From R-RK-3 sp963834945 (GTDB lineage: Bacteria; Pseudomonadota; Alphaproteobacteria; Rhizobiales; Rhodomicrobiaceae): a stretch of 64,000 nucleotides of DNA. The position numbers were made by a program, and so were the translations under genes. This document shows positions 1 to 8,354 of this stretch, piece by piece. How positions within the stretch are numbered: the stretch's first letter is position 1; each line of letters opens with the position of its first letter. Below the pieces are notes generated by a model. That model saw only the letters and a program-made list of their open reading frames with translations. It had not been told where the DNA came from and searched no databases. The stretch covers positions 124,001 through 188,000 of the forward strand of contig CAWIDT010000007.1 in NCBI GenBank assembly GCA_963834945.1. The letters run 5' to 3'.

Positions 1-345
1 CTGCTTGTCTACGCCGAGCGTCCCGCGAAAATCCAGATCGCCCTCGGCGCGCACCTTCGCCTCGCCGATGTCGAGGGCCAGCGCCGTCGCCACCGCATTC
101 AGCGTCACGCCCGCGCAGGCGACCAGCGCCTCAAGCAGCATGTCGCCGGAGCACGCGTGGAAGCCTTTGCCGCCCGTCGCCGGATGCAGGCCGGCCTCGA
201 TGAGCGCCTTCGCGGTGCGGATCGAACAGGTGACGCCTTCGCCGACCACGCCCTCGGCCCGCAGGGTCACCAGCGCCGCATCCGGCGTCTCCCGATAGCG
301 CTCCTTGAGGGGGGCTTGCAGTGCTTTCAATGCGTCGGCGTCCAT
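1..345 (-). CDS. OsmC family protein (partial, C-terminus beyond left edge)
   Basis: The reverse strand reads open from an ATG at 345 to the window edge, giving 115 residues. The translation starts MDADALKALQAPLKERYRET and contains HACSGDMLLEALVACAGVTL. That helix carries the redox cysteine typical of OsmC/Ohr-like proteins, which reduce organic hydroperoxides or act on related small thiols. Only the N-terminal half and the first conserved cysteine are visible, so Ohr cannot be separated from generic OsmC. It is not obviously in an operon: about 250 non-coding bases separate it from the MFS gene, which lies upstream on the same strand. Confidence 0.8.
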   Translation of the reverse strand, partial: MDADALKALQAPLKERYRETPDAALVTLRAEGVVGEGVTCSIRTAKALIEAGLHPATGGKGFHACSGDMLLEALVACAGVTLNAVATALALDIGEAKVRAEGDLDFRGTLGVDKQ

Positions 346-593
346 GTCCGTCTCTCCTGCTGGGGCTGCGGACGCAAGGATACGCCGCCGCGACCCTGCA
401 CCGGGATCACAATTTCTTCAGCTGCCCACGTCCACACGGATCGTGGCGAGCCGCTATTTCCGCGCCCCGCGCAAGCGCCAATTCGAACTCGGCCACACCC
501 CTTCGCGGCTCCGCAGGGGGCTTGCTCCCCGAACGCGGTTTGCATCGGGTTCGGGCTCTGGACCCTTTGCACCTCGGATTCGTAAGGCGGATG

Positions 594-1801
594 TCAGAGT
601 TCCAGGGCCAGCACCCGTCGCGGCCGCAAGGCTAGAAACGAAAAGAGCAGCAACGCGATGAGAACCGCACCATACAAATAGCTCGTCGTCACCAGCCCGA
701 GCACGGGCGCCAGCAGACCCGCTATGATCGCCGGCACCGCGAAGGAAAGATAGCTCGCCACGAAATAAGCCGCGAGCAGGCCCGCCCGCTCTTGTTCGCC
801 CGCCAAGGGCAGCAGCGTCCTCAGATTGCCTGCATAAGCCGATCCGAACCCGATGCCCGCGACCACTGTACCGATCAGCATTCCCTGGGCCGACTGCAAA
901 TGCACGCCGAGCAAAGTCACCGCGATGCCGAGCCCCAGTCCGGTGCTGGCGACCACCAGCACGTGTTCCGGCGTCACTCCGCGCAGAGCAAACACCACGA
1001 TCGCCGCCGTCAGCATCAGCGCCGACACCACGACCGCGCCAACGAAATGGAGGTCGAACCCGTCGCCACAGCCACGAGTGTAGGCATGAGCGACAGATAG
1101 AATCCACCCAGCGCCCAGGCGGCAAGGTTCAACGGGAGGAGCCGGATCATTGCCGGGCGTGCCGCAATGGGTATGCTCATATGCGGGATGAGCACATTGA
1201 ATGCACCCGGTTTGCCAAGTGTCGTTTCGGGCATGAACAGCAAAACGATCATCTCGATTATGCTCACCGCCAGCAGGACGATGTAGACCAGTTGTGTCGG
1301 CAGAGGCGCCCACGAAATCAACGCGCCGGCGAGGAGCGATCCGACTGTCAGCCCAATGAAAGCGGTGACGCTATTATAGATCGCCCCGTTCTTGCGATCG
1401 GTGTCGACGATGGTGGCGCCAAGCGTCGTCAGAGCGATGCCCGTTGCCACGCCTTGCACGATCCGGGCGAGTATCAGACCTGAAGCGGTGCCGGCCGTGA
1501 TGAATAAGACCAAGGCGAGCGCGTTGAGCGACAATGCGCTCAGGATCATCGGCCTCCGCCCTACATAGTCGGACAGCCGCGCAATCGTGAGGAAGGCTGC
1601 GAGTATCGCGAAGGCATAGACCGCAAAGATCAGGGTTATCGTCAGCGGCAGCAGATGCATCCTCTCTTGATAAAGATGATAGAGCGGCGTTGGCGCGCTC
1701 GAGGTAGCGGAAAAGCTGATGGCGGTCAGCGCGGCAAAGACTGTGGTGGCACGGGTCGAAAGCGTCCAGCGGGAGCTTGAAATCGTAGCGGAGATGGACA
1801 T
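594..1801 (-). CDS. MFS drug-efflux-type transporter, interrupted by a frameshift
   Basis: Two overlapping reverse frames make one transporter of about 400 residues. The first frame (1801 down to about 1050) gives the N-terminal helices with the MFS motif-A sequence ARLSDYVGRRP. The second (about 1060 down to 594) gives the last helices, including VVAGIGFGSAYAGNLRTLLP. The join lies near 1040-1075 and needs a shift in the -1 direction (one base missing), unlike the other shifts in this window. The start at 1801 is supported by AGGAG six bases upstream. The divergent TetR gene at 1924 suggests an efflux pump under TetR repression. As written the protein would end within the cytoplasmic half; whether this is mutation or assembly error is open. 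Confidence 0.75.
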
Positions 1802-1826
1802 TTCATGCTCCTAAAGCTAAATCTTA

Positions 1827-1878
1827 GCGTTAGAAGCAAATAACGCCACTCGCCCCCTAATGCAAATTATTTGCGTTA
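1827..1878. promoter_or_regulatory. Candidate TetR operator between divergent MFS and TetR genes
   Basis: The 122-base divergent intergenic region has two perfect inverted repeats. GCGTTA at 1827-1832 faces TAACGC at 1841-1846 with an 8-base spacer. GCAAAT-T-ATTTGC occupies 1862-1874 and is followed by another GCGTTA at 1873-1878. Such palindromes between a TetR gene and its divergent target are the usual place for TetR binding. Binding by the neighbouring TetR is inference. Confidence 0.5.
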
Positions 1879-1923
1879 ATGGACGCTCATATCGGATATG
1901 CGTTTTCGGAATAGGAGCTTCAT

Positions 1924-2472
1924 ATGACCCGCGAGATGGTACGTCAGGGCGGGCGTAGCGCCCGTATTCAGAAAGAAGTTCATGCTGCGACGCGGACCCT
2001 GCTGGAGCAGATGGATCGCAACGCGATCACCGTGCCGATGATCGCCGAGCGGGCGGGCGTGACGCCCTCGACGATCTACCGTCGCTGGGGAGATCTGGGG
2101 CAGCTCCTCGCCGATGTCGCGGTCGAGCGGCTCCGCCCTATTTCAGACCCGGACGACACCGGCAGTGTAGCGGGAGACCTTGAAGCGTTCGTGCTGCAAT
2201 ATGCCGAGGAAATGTCGTCGAAGGTCGGCCGCGGGCTCTTGCGGGACGTTATTGCCGAGGCCGAAAGCGATGTCGCGGCGAGCAAGTGTTGCCGCTACAC
2301 CTATGACCATCTTGCGACCATCGCGGCCCGTGCCGCCGCGCGCGATGAATCGTCGTTCGACGTTGCTGAGATCATCGATCATGTCATCGCGCCGATCTGC
2401 TATCATATCCTGTTCGGCGATCGCGGCCTTTCCGCTGAGTATTGCCGTTCGCTGCTTGCAAGAGTGCAATAG
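1924..2472 (+). CDS. TetR family transcriptional regulator
   Basis: The protein has 182 residues. The N-terminal helix-turn-helix reads VPMIAERAGVTPSTIYRRWG at about residues 38-57, with the TIYRRWG recognition-helix signature of TetR proteins. The rest is a helical ligand/dimer domain close to the TetR_C type. AGGAG lies six bases before the ATG. It is divergent from the MFS pump across a palindrome-rich 122-base spacer, so it probably represses the pump and itself. The ligand is unknown. The C-terminal domain ends soon after the final helix, so the protein is slightly short for the family but looks intact. Confidence 0.88.
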   Translation: MTREMVRQGGRSARIQKEVHAATRTLLEQMDRNAITVPMIAERAGVTPSTIYRRWGDLGQLLADVAVERLRPISDPDDTGSVAGDLEAFVLQYAEEMSSKVGRGLLRDVIAEAESDVAASKCCRYTYDHLATIAARAAARDESSFDVAEIIDHVIAPICYHILFGDRGLSAEYCRSLLARVQ

Positions 2473-2563
2473 GGCCATCATCCTCGGGACGGCCGGTCTC
2501 TCCGCCGGTGCACGAAACGCTGCGCCTTTACACCTCAGCACTGACGCGGGCAAATCCTGCAGC

Positions 2564-4276
2564 TTACTGTTTTGCCGGCACCGTGTAGCGGCGGGAGATC
2601 GCCTCATCAATCCGCTCCCGGCTTTCCTGTGCCGAGAGAGACTTATCCGCCTCGATCTGCCCCGCCTCCTCCGCCAGGGCTGCGTCCTTGATGACGCCAT
2701 CGAACCATCGCGAATAATCGCCCTGGCGCAGATGATACATCCAGGTCTCTTCATCGACGCCAGCGGCGATTTGCGAAAACATCGTGAGATTGTGCGCGCG
2801 CAGGTTCAGCTTGTCCTCAGGCCCGCGAAAATAGAAGCTGATGTCCTCGCCGAGCTGGCCTTCCGCATATTTCCTGACGTGCCGGCGCAGAACCGCTTTG
2901 GGCTCTCCGATCGAAACAACCCTGGCCGCGCCGCCGACCTCCCAGACATACGCCTTTCGGTCTTCCTTGCCGATTTCGACAAAGGGCGGGCACGGTAGCC
3001 CCTGCACCTTGCAAAATTGGCTTGCCGCCTCATAAGGCTCATTGCCGACGCCGATCACCGTCTCGACCCCGTTCAGCAGCGCCTTCAAGATCTGGTCCGG
3101 ATGAACGGTGACGAGGATCAGCCCGGCCAGTTCGCGCGGGAGGCTCGTCGAGGCCGCATCCGCGTCCGCATGCAGCAGATGATGCGCCTCATCGATGATG
3201 ATCCAGTGCGGGCGGCCCGTCTTGCCTCGCAGATGCGATAGCTCGGGCAGCAGCTTGGCGAGAAAGGCGGGGCGGTCGGCTAGCGGCACGGCAAGAAGAT
3301 TGACGATGACGCCGGCGTCCGGCCGCGACAAGGCGCTCAGAACCTCCGCCGTTGTCGGCGGGTTATCGGGACCGCCCAGCGAGACAGTGTGCGGCGCTTC
3401 GGCATAATCGCCCTCGGGGTCGATCACGCAAAACTGGAAGCCGAGCGCGCTCATCAGCTCCAGCAGGAATGTCACCGTCGTGGTTTTGCCGCCACCGGAG
3501 GACCCCGCGATCAGCATCGGACCGCTGCGCGGGTCCAGGCACAATTCGCCGCCGTCTTCGGCAAAGCCGAGCACCGGACGCCTGGACGGAACGGAGGGCG
3601 AAATGTCCCGAAGATCGGTGTCGATCAAGGCTTCGCAGAGTTCGGCGACGCCTGCTCCCGCAGCGCCGCGCGTCACATGGCGCACCTTCTCCTTGAGGGC
3701 CGGCAGCGCATTGCTGACTGCGACGCCGCAGCCGCAATAGTCCAGAAACGCGTTGTCATTCTCAGCATCGCCGATGCCGACGACATTATGGGGAGAAAGA
3801 CCGAGCCGTTCGACGGCCGCCGCCAATCCCGAGGCCTTGTTGATGCCAGCGGGCAGCACCATCACGGCGCCCTTGTTGAAAATGATCTGCAATTCCAAGC
3901 CCAGATCGCGGATGCCGCGCAGCACGACGGCCTCATTCGGCTCCCAGGTCGCGATGATGGAGCGCCCGACCGACAATGGCTCCACCCTTTCGCGCCGAAG
4001 CAGATCGACCAATTCGGCCGACGGCTCGGGGGCAAGCGGCGTTTCTTCTTTCGATGCCGGCTCGTAGAGAGTGGCGCCGTTCTCGGCGACCACCCAGTCG
4101 AAAACGTCCAATTCCGGGAAAATCGGCACGAGATGGGCCGCTTCCCGTCCGGTGACCATGATCAGTTTGCGCCCGGACCGCTTGACCCGCTTGAGCGCAT
4201 CCACGGTCGAGGCCTCGACGATGCCGTGTCTCGCCAAAGTCCCATCATAGTCGGTTGCCAGGGCGACAAAGAACAT
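2564..4276 (-). CDS. Fusion: HAD-IIB phosphatase + P-loop (HerA/VirB4-like) ATPase
   Basis: The likely start is the ATG at 4276, which puts the HAD motif I close to the N-terminus (MFFVALATDYDGTLA); a longer frame to 4405 adds 43 residues with no domain. Residues about 1-235 are a Cof/SPP-type HAD phosphatase, with DYDGTL (motif I), MVTGRE (motif II) and GIGDAENDNAFL (motif IV). Residues about 240-470 are a P-loop ATPase with Walker A GSSGGGKTT and Walker B-like WIIIDEAHH. A helical tail of about 90 residues follows. The same two-domain arrangement is known as an uncharacterised HAD family protein in proteobacteria. The substrate is unknown. A sugar-phosphate phosphatase coupled to an ATPase is the most that can be said. 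Confidence 0.8.
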   Translation of the reverse strand: MFFVALATDYDGTLARHGIVEASTVDALKRVKRSGRKLIMVTGREAAHLVPIFPELDVFDWVVAENGATLYEPASKEETPLAPEPSAELVDLLRRERVEPLSVGRSIIATWEPNEAVVLRGIRDLGLELQIIFNKGAVMVLPAGINKASGLAAAVERLGLSPHNVVGIGDAENDNAFLDYCGCGVAVSNALPALKEKVRHVTRGAAGAGVAELCEALIDTDLRDISPSVPSRRPVLGFAEDGGELCLDPRSGPMLIAGSSGGGKTTTVTFLLELMSALGFQFCVIDPEGDYAEAPHTVSLGGPDNPPTTAEVLSALSRPDAGVIVNLLAVPLADRPAFLAKLLPELSHLRGKTGRPHWIIIDEAHHLLHADADAASTSLPRELAGLILVTVHPDQILKALLNGVETVIGVGNEPYEAASQFCKVQGLPCPPFVEIGKEDRKAYVWEVGGAARVVSIGEPKAVLRRHVRKYAEGQLGEDISFYFRGPEDKLNLRAHNLTMFSQIAAGVDEETWMYHLRQGDYSRWFDGVIKDAALAEEAGQIEADKSLSAQESRERIDEAISRRYTVPAKQ

Positions 4277-4536
4277 TTGCGGGTCCAATCCGGTTGCTGC
4301 GCTAGACGAATAGCCGCTGCGATGAAAAGTTCCGGTGCCGGATATGCCTGGAAGCGGGTAGCGATGGTTCGTCAGCGCCGCGAGATCCAAGCCGTCGGGC
4401 AGCAAGCTTTGGCCGCGATGGTCCGCATCGATTAGCCGTTGACGACCATCGGCACGTCGTTGAACTCATCCGGGTTTGCCCCGAACATCGTCCGTGTAGG
4501 GACGACCGGCCATCCTTGACGCCTTAGGCCAAGATG

Positions 4537-5061
4537 TCAGCGCCGTGGAGGGGCAGAACCTGTTCCCGAGACGGGGGACTGCACAGGTTCTGCCGGGGAG
4601 GATGGCAGCCCGTCGAGGGCGAGGCTCGCATTGTAGTAACGCCGGTCGTGTGTCACTTCCTCGCCGAGCCAATCGGGCCTGTGGAATTGCTGCTCGGCAT
4701 CGCGGAGTTCCAGCTCGGCCATGACGAGGCCGCTGAGCGCGCCCCCAAACACGTCCACTTCCCAGCGCTCCCCCTCAACAATGACGATGTGCCGGTGCTT
4801 TTCCACGATATGTCCGGTGCGCAGCGCGAACATCGCTTTGGCTTCGTCAACGGGGATCGAATATTCAAATTCCGGGCGGCTCGGGCCGGCCTCAGCGCCC
4901 TTGACCGTCAGGAACGCCTTGGCATCGTCCTTGATGCGAACGCGCACCGAAGCGCTGTCGGTCGCGGCCAGATAGACCTGGCTGATGCGGCTGACCTCGC
5001 TTACCGCAGCCTCCCAGCCTCCGCTTGACGTAAGGAATTTTCGCTCGATCTCCTGGGCCAT
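4537..5061 (-). CDS. CYTH domain protein (tripolyphosphate-tunnel enzyme)
   Basis: The protein has 174 residues and starts MAQEIERKFL, the ExExK signature of CYTH/triphosphate-tunnel proteins (adenylate cyclase class IV, thiamine triphosphatase, inorganic triphosphatase). Alternating charged strand residues follow, as in SVRVRIKDD, FLTVKG, EFEYSI and MAELEL, which line the tunnel. The C-terminal 20 residues are Pro/Ser rich and likely disordered. There is no CHAD domain. The most likely activity for this short form is tripolyphosphatase, but substrate cannot be fixed. It lies just upstream of the HtpX-like protease gene's 3' end, on the same strand. Confidence 0.85.
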   Translation of the reverse strand: MAQEIERKFLTSSGGWEAAVSEVSRISQVYLAATDSASVRVRIKDDAKAFLTVKGAEAGPSRPEFEYSIPVDEAKAMFALRTGHIVEKHRHIVIVEGERWEVDVFGGALSGLVMAELELRDAEQQFHRPDWLGEEVTHDRRYYNASLALDGLPSSPAEPVQSPVSGTGSAPPRR

Positions 5062-5083
5062 ATCAATCCTCGCCGATCATACC

Positions 5084-6046
5084 CTAGTACCAGAGCCCGC
5101 TCAGATGGTAGCGCGGCGCGGCACCAGCCGGCCGGAAGTGCGACGCGACCTCCTCGGCTCCCGCGACCCGCAGCGGCGGGCGAGATGGCGCGCCGAGTTC
5201 TCGCAGTCTGCGGATGCGCTCCGCCGTCGCCGGGTGGGTACGCAGGATCGAAGGCACGGGGACGTTACGGCCGGGCATGAAGATGTTCTCCCAGACACGC
5301 CCCTGTGTCGCCTCGATCTTCTGCAGCGCGCCGGCCAGCCCCTCTGGATCGCCGGACAGCCTTGCGCCCTCCAGATCGGCATCATATTCGCGGGCGCGCG
5401 ACAGGCCGAGTTGAAGCAGGTTGGATGCGGTCGGCGCAAAATAGAGCAGTAAAATAGCGAGCAACGGAAAGGTTTTCGCGCCCAGCAAAGCGGCGGGCAA
5501 ACTGAAAAGGAAAAGCACCACGCCGAACATGGACATGAAATAAGTGAAGCGGCTCATCGTATCGGCCAGGCTCATCACCCAGAGGTCGTTATGCCGAATA
5601 TGCGCCATTTCATGCGCGAGCACGCCGGTAAGTTCGCGGGCATTCAGACGGCTGAGCAGCCCTTGCGTGACCGCCAGCAGCGAGTTGGTTTTCACGCCGG
5701 TCGCAAAGGCATTGATGATCGGGCTGGGAATGACATAGAGATGCGGCGGCGCGGGCAGTTCGGCCCGGCTGGCGAGTTCGTCGATGATGCGCAGGACCGG
5801 CGCTCCGTCTGCCGGGCCGATACGGCGCGCGCCGTACATGCGCATAATGAGGTCCGGCGCGATGCGCGGGCTGACCAGCAATAGGCCACCCGTGAGCACG
5901 AAGCCCCAGACCACGCCCGAATGGCCCCAGAGGACGTAGGCGCAAAGCGCCATGATGGCGCCGATGCCGCCAATGAGAATGATGGAATGAACGACGTTTC
6001 GGGTATTTGCGGCGACTCGCGCCTCAGTCTCGCTTTTGAAAGCCAC
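5084..6046 (-). CDS. M48 family zinc metalloprotease, HtpX-like
   Basis: The chosen start is the GTG at 6046, preceded by AGGTGG five bases upstream. It gives 320 residues and avoids overlap with the gene on the other strand at 6212. Two membrane segments lie at about residues 19-40 and 44-60. The HExxH zinc site is HEMAH at 135-139, a second pair of hydrophobic segments follows, and the downstream SRAREYDAD supplies the glutamate ligand. The family degrades misfolded membrane proteins with the active site facing the cytoplasm. It is longer at the C-terminus than E. coli HtpX by about 25 residues. No regulator is adjacent. Confidence 0.85.
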   Translation of the reverse strand: MAFKSETEARVAANTRNVVHSIILIGGIGAIMALCAYVLWGHSGVVWGFVLTGGLLLVSPRIAPDLIMRMYGARRIGPADGAPVLRIIDELASRAELPAPPHLYVIPSPIINAFATGVKTNSLLAVTQGLLSRLNARELTGVLAHEMAHIRHNDLWVMSLADTMSRFTYFMSMFGVVLFLFSLPAALLGAKTFPLLAILLLYFAPTASNLLQLGLSRAREYDADLEGARLSGDPEGLAGALQKIEATQGRVWENIFMPGRNVPVPSILRTHPATAERIRRLRELGAPSRPPLRVAGAEEVASHFRPAGAAPRYHLSGLWY

Positions 6047-6211
6047 ACGCCCACCTGATCTTGTGTCGCACCCGCTTGGCCTCCAGCCTATATGCGTAGC
6101 GCGGATTTGCAAGAGCGGCCCTTGCCGGCTGAGTGGCGGCAATGCCATGGTGCCTTGGAGAGCCGGCTCGTCGCGGCATGAATGCCGGCGGCCCATCTGA
6201 TGGAGACGAAA

Positions 6212-6472
6212 ATGGAATTCGAGCAGATTGAAGAAGGATTTGAGGTGTTTGTCGCCGACGGCACAAAGGCGATCGGAACGGTGCGGGAGATTTCCGCCCG
6301 ACATCCGCGCAGCATCACGATTTATTTCGAGAATGCCGGCGACCGCCTGGTGCCGCTAGAGGCGGTGTCGGAGGTACATTCGGAAAAGGTCATTCTGGAT
6401 GTCGAAAAGCTCGATGCCGAAACGCGCAAGCTCATTCGCCATGTCCATGACGCCGAGGACCCGCGCATCTGA
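6212..6472 (+). CDS. Small conserved hypothetical protein, beta-barrel-like
   Basis: The protein has 86 residues from the ATG at 6212, chosen because GGAGA lies five bases upstream; in-frame ATGs at 6182 and 6200 lack this. The sequence starts MEFEQIEEGFEVFVADGTKA and alternates short strands with charged turns, ending in a helix (DVEKLDAETRKLIRHV). This pattern resembles small PRC-barrel/DUF2171-like proteins, but I do not recognise it with certainty. It is divergent from the htpX-like gene. Function unknown. Confidence 0.6.
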   Translation: MEFEQIEEGFEVFVADGTKAIGTVREISARHPRSITIYFENAGDRLVPLEAVSEVHSEKVILDVEKLDAETRKLIRHVHDAEDPRI

Positions 6473-6706
6473 CGCTGTTCCCGGCCAAAGATGAACGGCG
6501 GCCGAGCGCGTTGTGACGAAATGTAAAAAAGTGTGCCGGCGGCGCCCTGTGGCAGATTTGCGGACATCGTCGCGCAAAAAAGCGCCAAATTCCGCGCGGA
6601 TCTGTATCGCTCCGGGAGCCGGGCGATACAATTATAAATTTGATTTAAAAGCACAAAATTTCAAAAATGGTCCTGCCGGGGAGGACATCAGGAGGAATTT
6701 TCAAAC

Positions 6707-7027
6707 ATGCTGAATATGAGAATGAGCCTTGCCGTTGCGGCGGTGGGCTTCGGGCTTCTCGTTGGTGCGCGGGCGCCCGTCCAGGCTGCTCCGCTTTCCG
6801 CCGCGCCGCTGATATCTATGTCGCAGCAGGTGGCCGATCAGGCTGGCGGCGGCGCGGTCCAGAAGGCGAGCTGGCGCAGCGAGTTTTGCTGGCGGCATCC
6901 GGGGAACTGGCGCTGCCGTGAGGCCCGCGTCTATCATCATTGCGCGAGATGGCGGGACGAATGCGGTTCGCGTTGGGGCTGGCACAATTGGCAGTTCCGC
7001 CGCTGCTTGAGACGGCATGATTGCTGA
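6707..7027 (+). CDS. Small secreted protein rich in Cys, Trp, Arg and His
   Basis: The protein has 106 residues. A clear signal peptide (residues 1 to about 27, ending VQAA) is followed by a short Ser/Ala linker and a strongly basic domain with six cysteines and about eight tryptophans, for example WRHPGNWRCREARVYHHCAR. AGGAGG precedes the ATG with good spacing. The upstream 230 bases are AT-rich and probably hold its promoter. Such short Trp/Arg-rich exported proteins occur in rhizobial genomes without known function. Disulfide bonding in the periplasm is expected. Confidence 0.65.
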   Translation: MLNMRMSLAVAAVGFGLLVGARAPVQAAPLSAAPLISMSQQVADQAGGGAVQKASWRSEFCWRHPGNWRCREARVYHHCARWRDECGSRWGWHNWQFRRCLRRHDC

Positions 7028-7201
7028 TCCGCACGACTGCTGTATCACAGGGGCGCCTCCGCGATCGGCGGAGCGCCCTTTTTGCCGTCCGCGCCGCCGT
7101 CGCCGCCTTCGAAAAAGACGGCCTTAAACACGACATTGTGCTGAGCTATCCAGCGCAGATCATTGGCAGCCTGCCTGCCAAAAGCAACGCGGAAACCGAT
7201 C

Positions 7202-7672
7202 ATGAAACTCTCGCAAGTCACCGCCGCGATCGCCGCCGTGACCTTCGCGCTTTTGAGCGCTGCCGCATCCATCGCCGCGCCGGACGCCGCCCCCGTCAAC
7301 ACGCTCGACAGTAACGGCGTGGCGATCAAGGGCTACGATCCGGTCGCCTATTTTACCGAAGGCGCACCGCACAAGGGCAAGCCGGAATTCACCGCCCAGT
7401 ATCGCGGCGCCATCTGGCAATTCGCCAGCGCCGAGAACAAGGCGAAGTTCGAGGCGGCCCCGGAGAGCTACGTCCCAGCCTATGGCGGTTATTGCGCCTA
7501 CGGCGTTTCGCAGGGCTATCTGGTCAAGATCGAGCCGGACGCCTGGTCGATCAAGGACGGCAAGCTCTATCTGAATTACGACAAATCCGTGCAGAAGACC
7601 TGGTCCGAAAAGCCCGCCGACTATATCGGCATCGCCGACCAGAAATGGCCGGGTTTGATTGCGAAAAAATGA
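7202..7672 (+). CDS. Exported YHS domain protein
   Basis: The likely start is the ATG at 7202, where the signal peptide begins (MKLSQVTAAIAAVTFALLSA); this leaves 156 residues. The mature part holds a YHS-type domain: GYDPVAYFTEG, a QFASAENKAKFEA segment and GGYCAYGVSQGYLVKI. Members are periplasmic, often near metal or redox proteins, and some bind metal. No partner gene is adjacent, so its role is not indicated. The stop is followed within 100 bases by a terminator that serves the opposite-strand gene. Confidence 0.8.
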   Translation: MKLSQVTAAIAAVTFALLSAAASIAAPDAAPVNTLDSNGVAIKGYDPVAYFTEGAPHKGKPEFTAQYRGAIWQFASAENKAKFEAAPESYVPAYGGYCAYGVSQGYLVKIEPDAWSIKDGKLYLNYDKSVQKTWSEKPADYIGIADQKWPGLIAKK

Positions 7673-7714
7673 ACACGAGGGCTCGCCTTAAACGCCACCG
7701 TCTCCGATGAATGC

Positions 7715-7746
7715 AAAAAGCCTCGCCCCCGAAAGGAGGCAAGGCT
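7715..7746 (-). terminator. Intrinsic terminator of the small membrane protein gene
   Basis: Read on the reverse strand, AGCCTTGCC pairs with GGCGAGGCT (one T-G wobble) around a short loop and is followed by TTTTT. It lies 25 bases past the stop of the gene ending at 7771. Confidence 0.75.
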
Positions 7747-7770
7747 CAGACTGCTTGCAAACCGGCATAC

Positions 7771-8115
7771 TCAGAAGTTGACGTTGTTGACCACCCATGC
7801 CCCTGCCGCGGCGGCAATGCCCGCCAGCAGGATCGGCGGTAGCGTACGCACGAACACGGTGAGCAGCGTTGCAAAGGCGGCAAGCGCTTTTTCGCCCGCG
7901 TCCAGCAGCTCCCTGATCGCCCGATAGAGGAAATAGATCACGACAGCCGCGACGACGAGGAGCAGGAGCTGCTTCCATAGCGGCAGGTCGCCGAGCGCAT
8001 TCCACGGGACGCTGAGAATTTGGTCCTGCGTCCATCTCCAGATCGTTTCGACAAATTTGAAGATCGCCGAAAGCCCGGTGCGCAAAAAATTTAAAAGCTG
8101 ATCGATAAACTGCAT
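7771..8115 (-). CDS. Small membrane protein of unknown function
   Basis: The protein has 114 residues from the ATG at 8115, chosen because GGGGAGGA sits just upstream. The N-terminal 45 residues are amphipathic (MQFIDQLLNFLRTGL). They are followed by a membrane segment LLLLVVAAVVIYFLYRAI at about residues 52-69 and a second hydrophobic stretch near the C-terminus (ILLAGIAAAAGAWVV). I recognise no family. It has its own intrinsic terminator and appears to be a single-gene unit. Confidence 0.65.
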   Translation of the reverse strand: MQFIDQLLNFLRTGLSAIFKFVETIWRWTQDQILSVPWNALGDLPLWKQLLLLVVAAVVIYFLYRAIRELLDAGEKALAAFATLLTVFVRTLPPILLAGIAAAAGAWVVNNVNF

Positions 8116-8354
8116 GCGTAGATCCTCCCCCATTCGGGCTTTCGCCCATCCCCGGATACAACACGACTGCGATTCAGCACTGCGGCCCGGCACGCCTTTC
8201 GCAGCGGTGCCGGGCTAGTCGTTGAGTTTGCCATGGAAGGCATCTTCAGCAAGCACGAATATTCGAACCGACATCGGCTATGAGCCGGGTGCCCCCGTTG
8301 CCACCCACCTCGCCATTCGCACGATAATGCTCGGACCTGCTGGGCGTTCCACCG

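Noticed and set aside
6047..6304. N-terminal extension of the HtpX-like protease to 6304
   Set aside because: It would overlap the gene at 6212 on the other strand and has no membrane or protease sequence. The GTG at 6046 has a good ribosome site.
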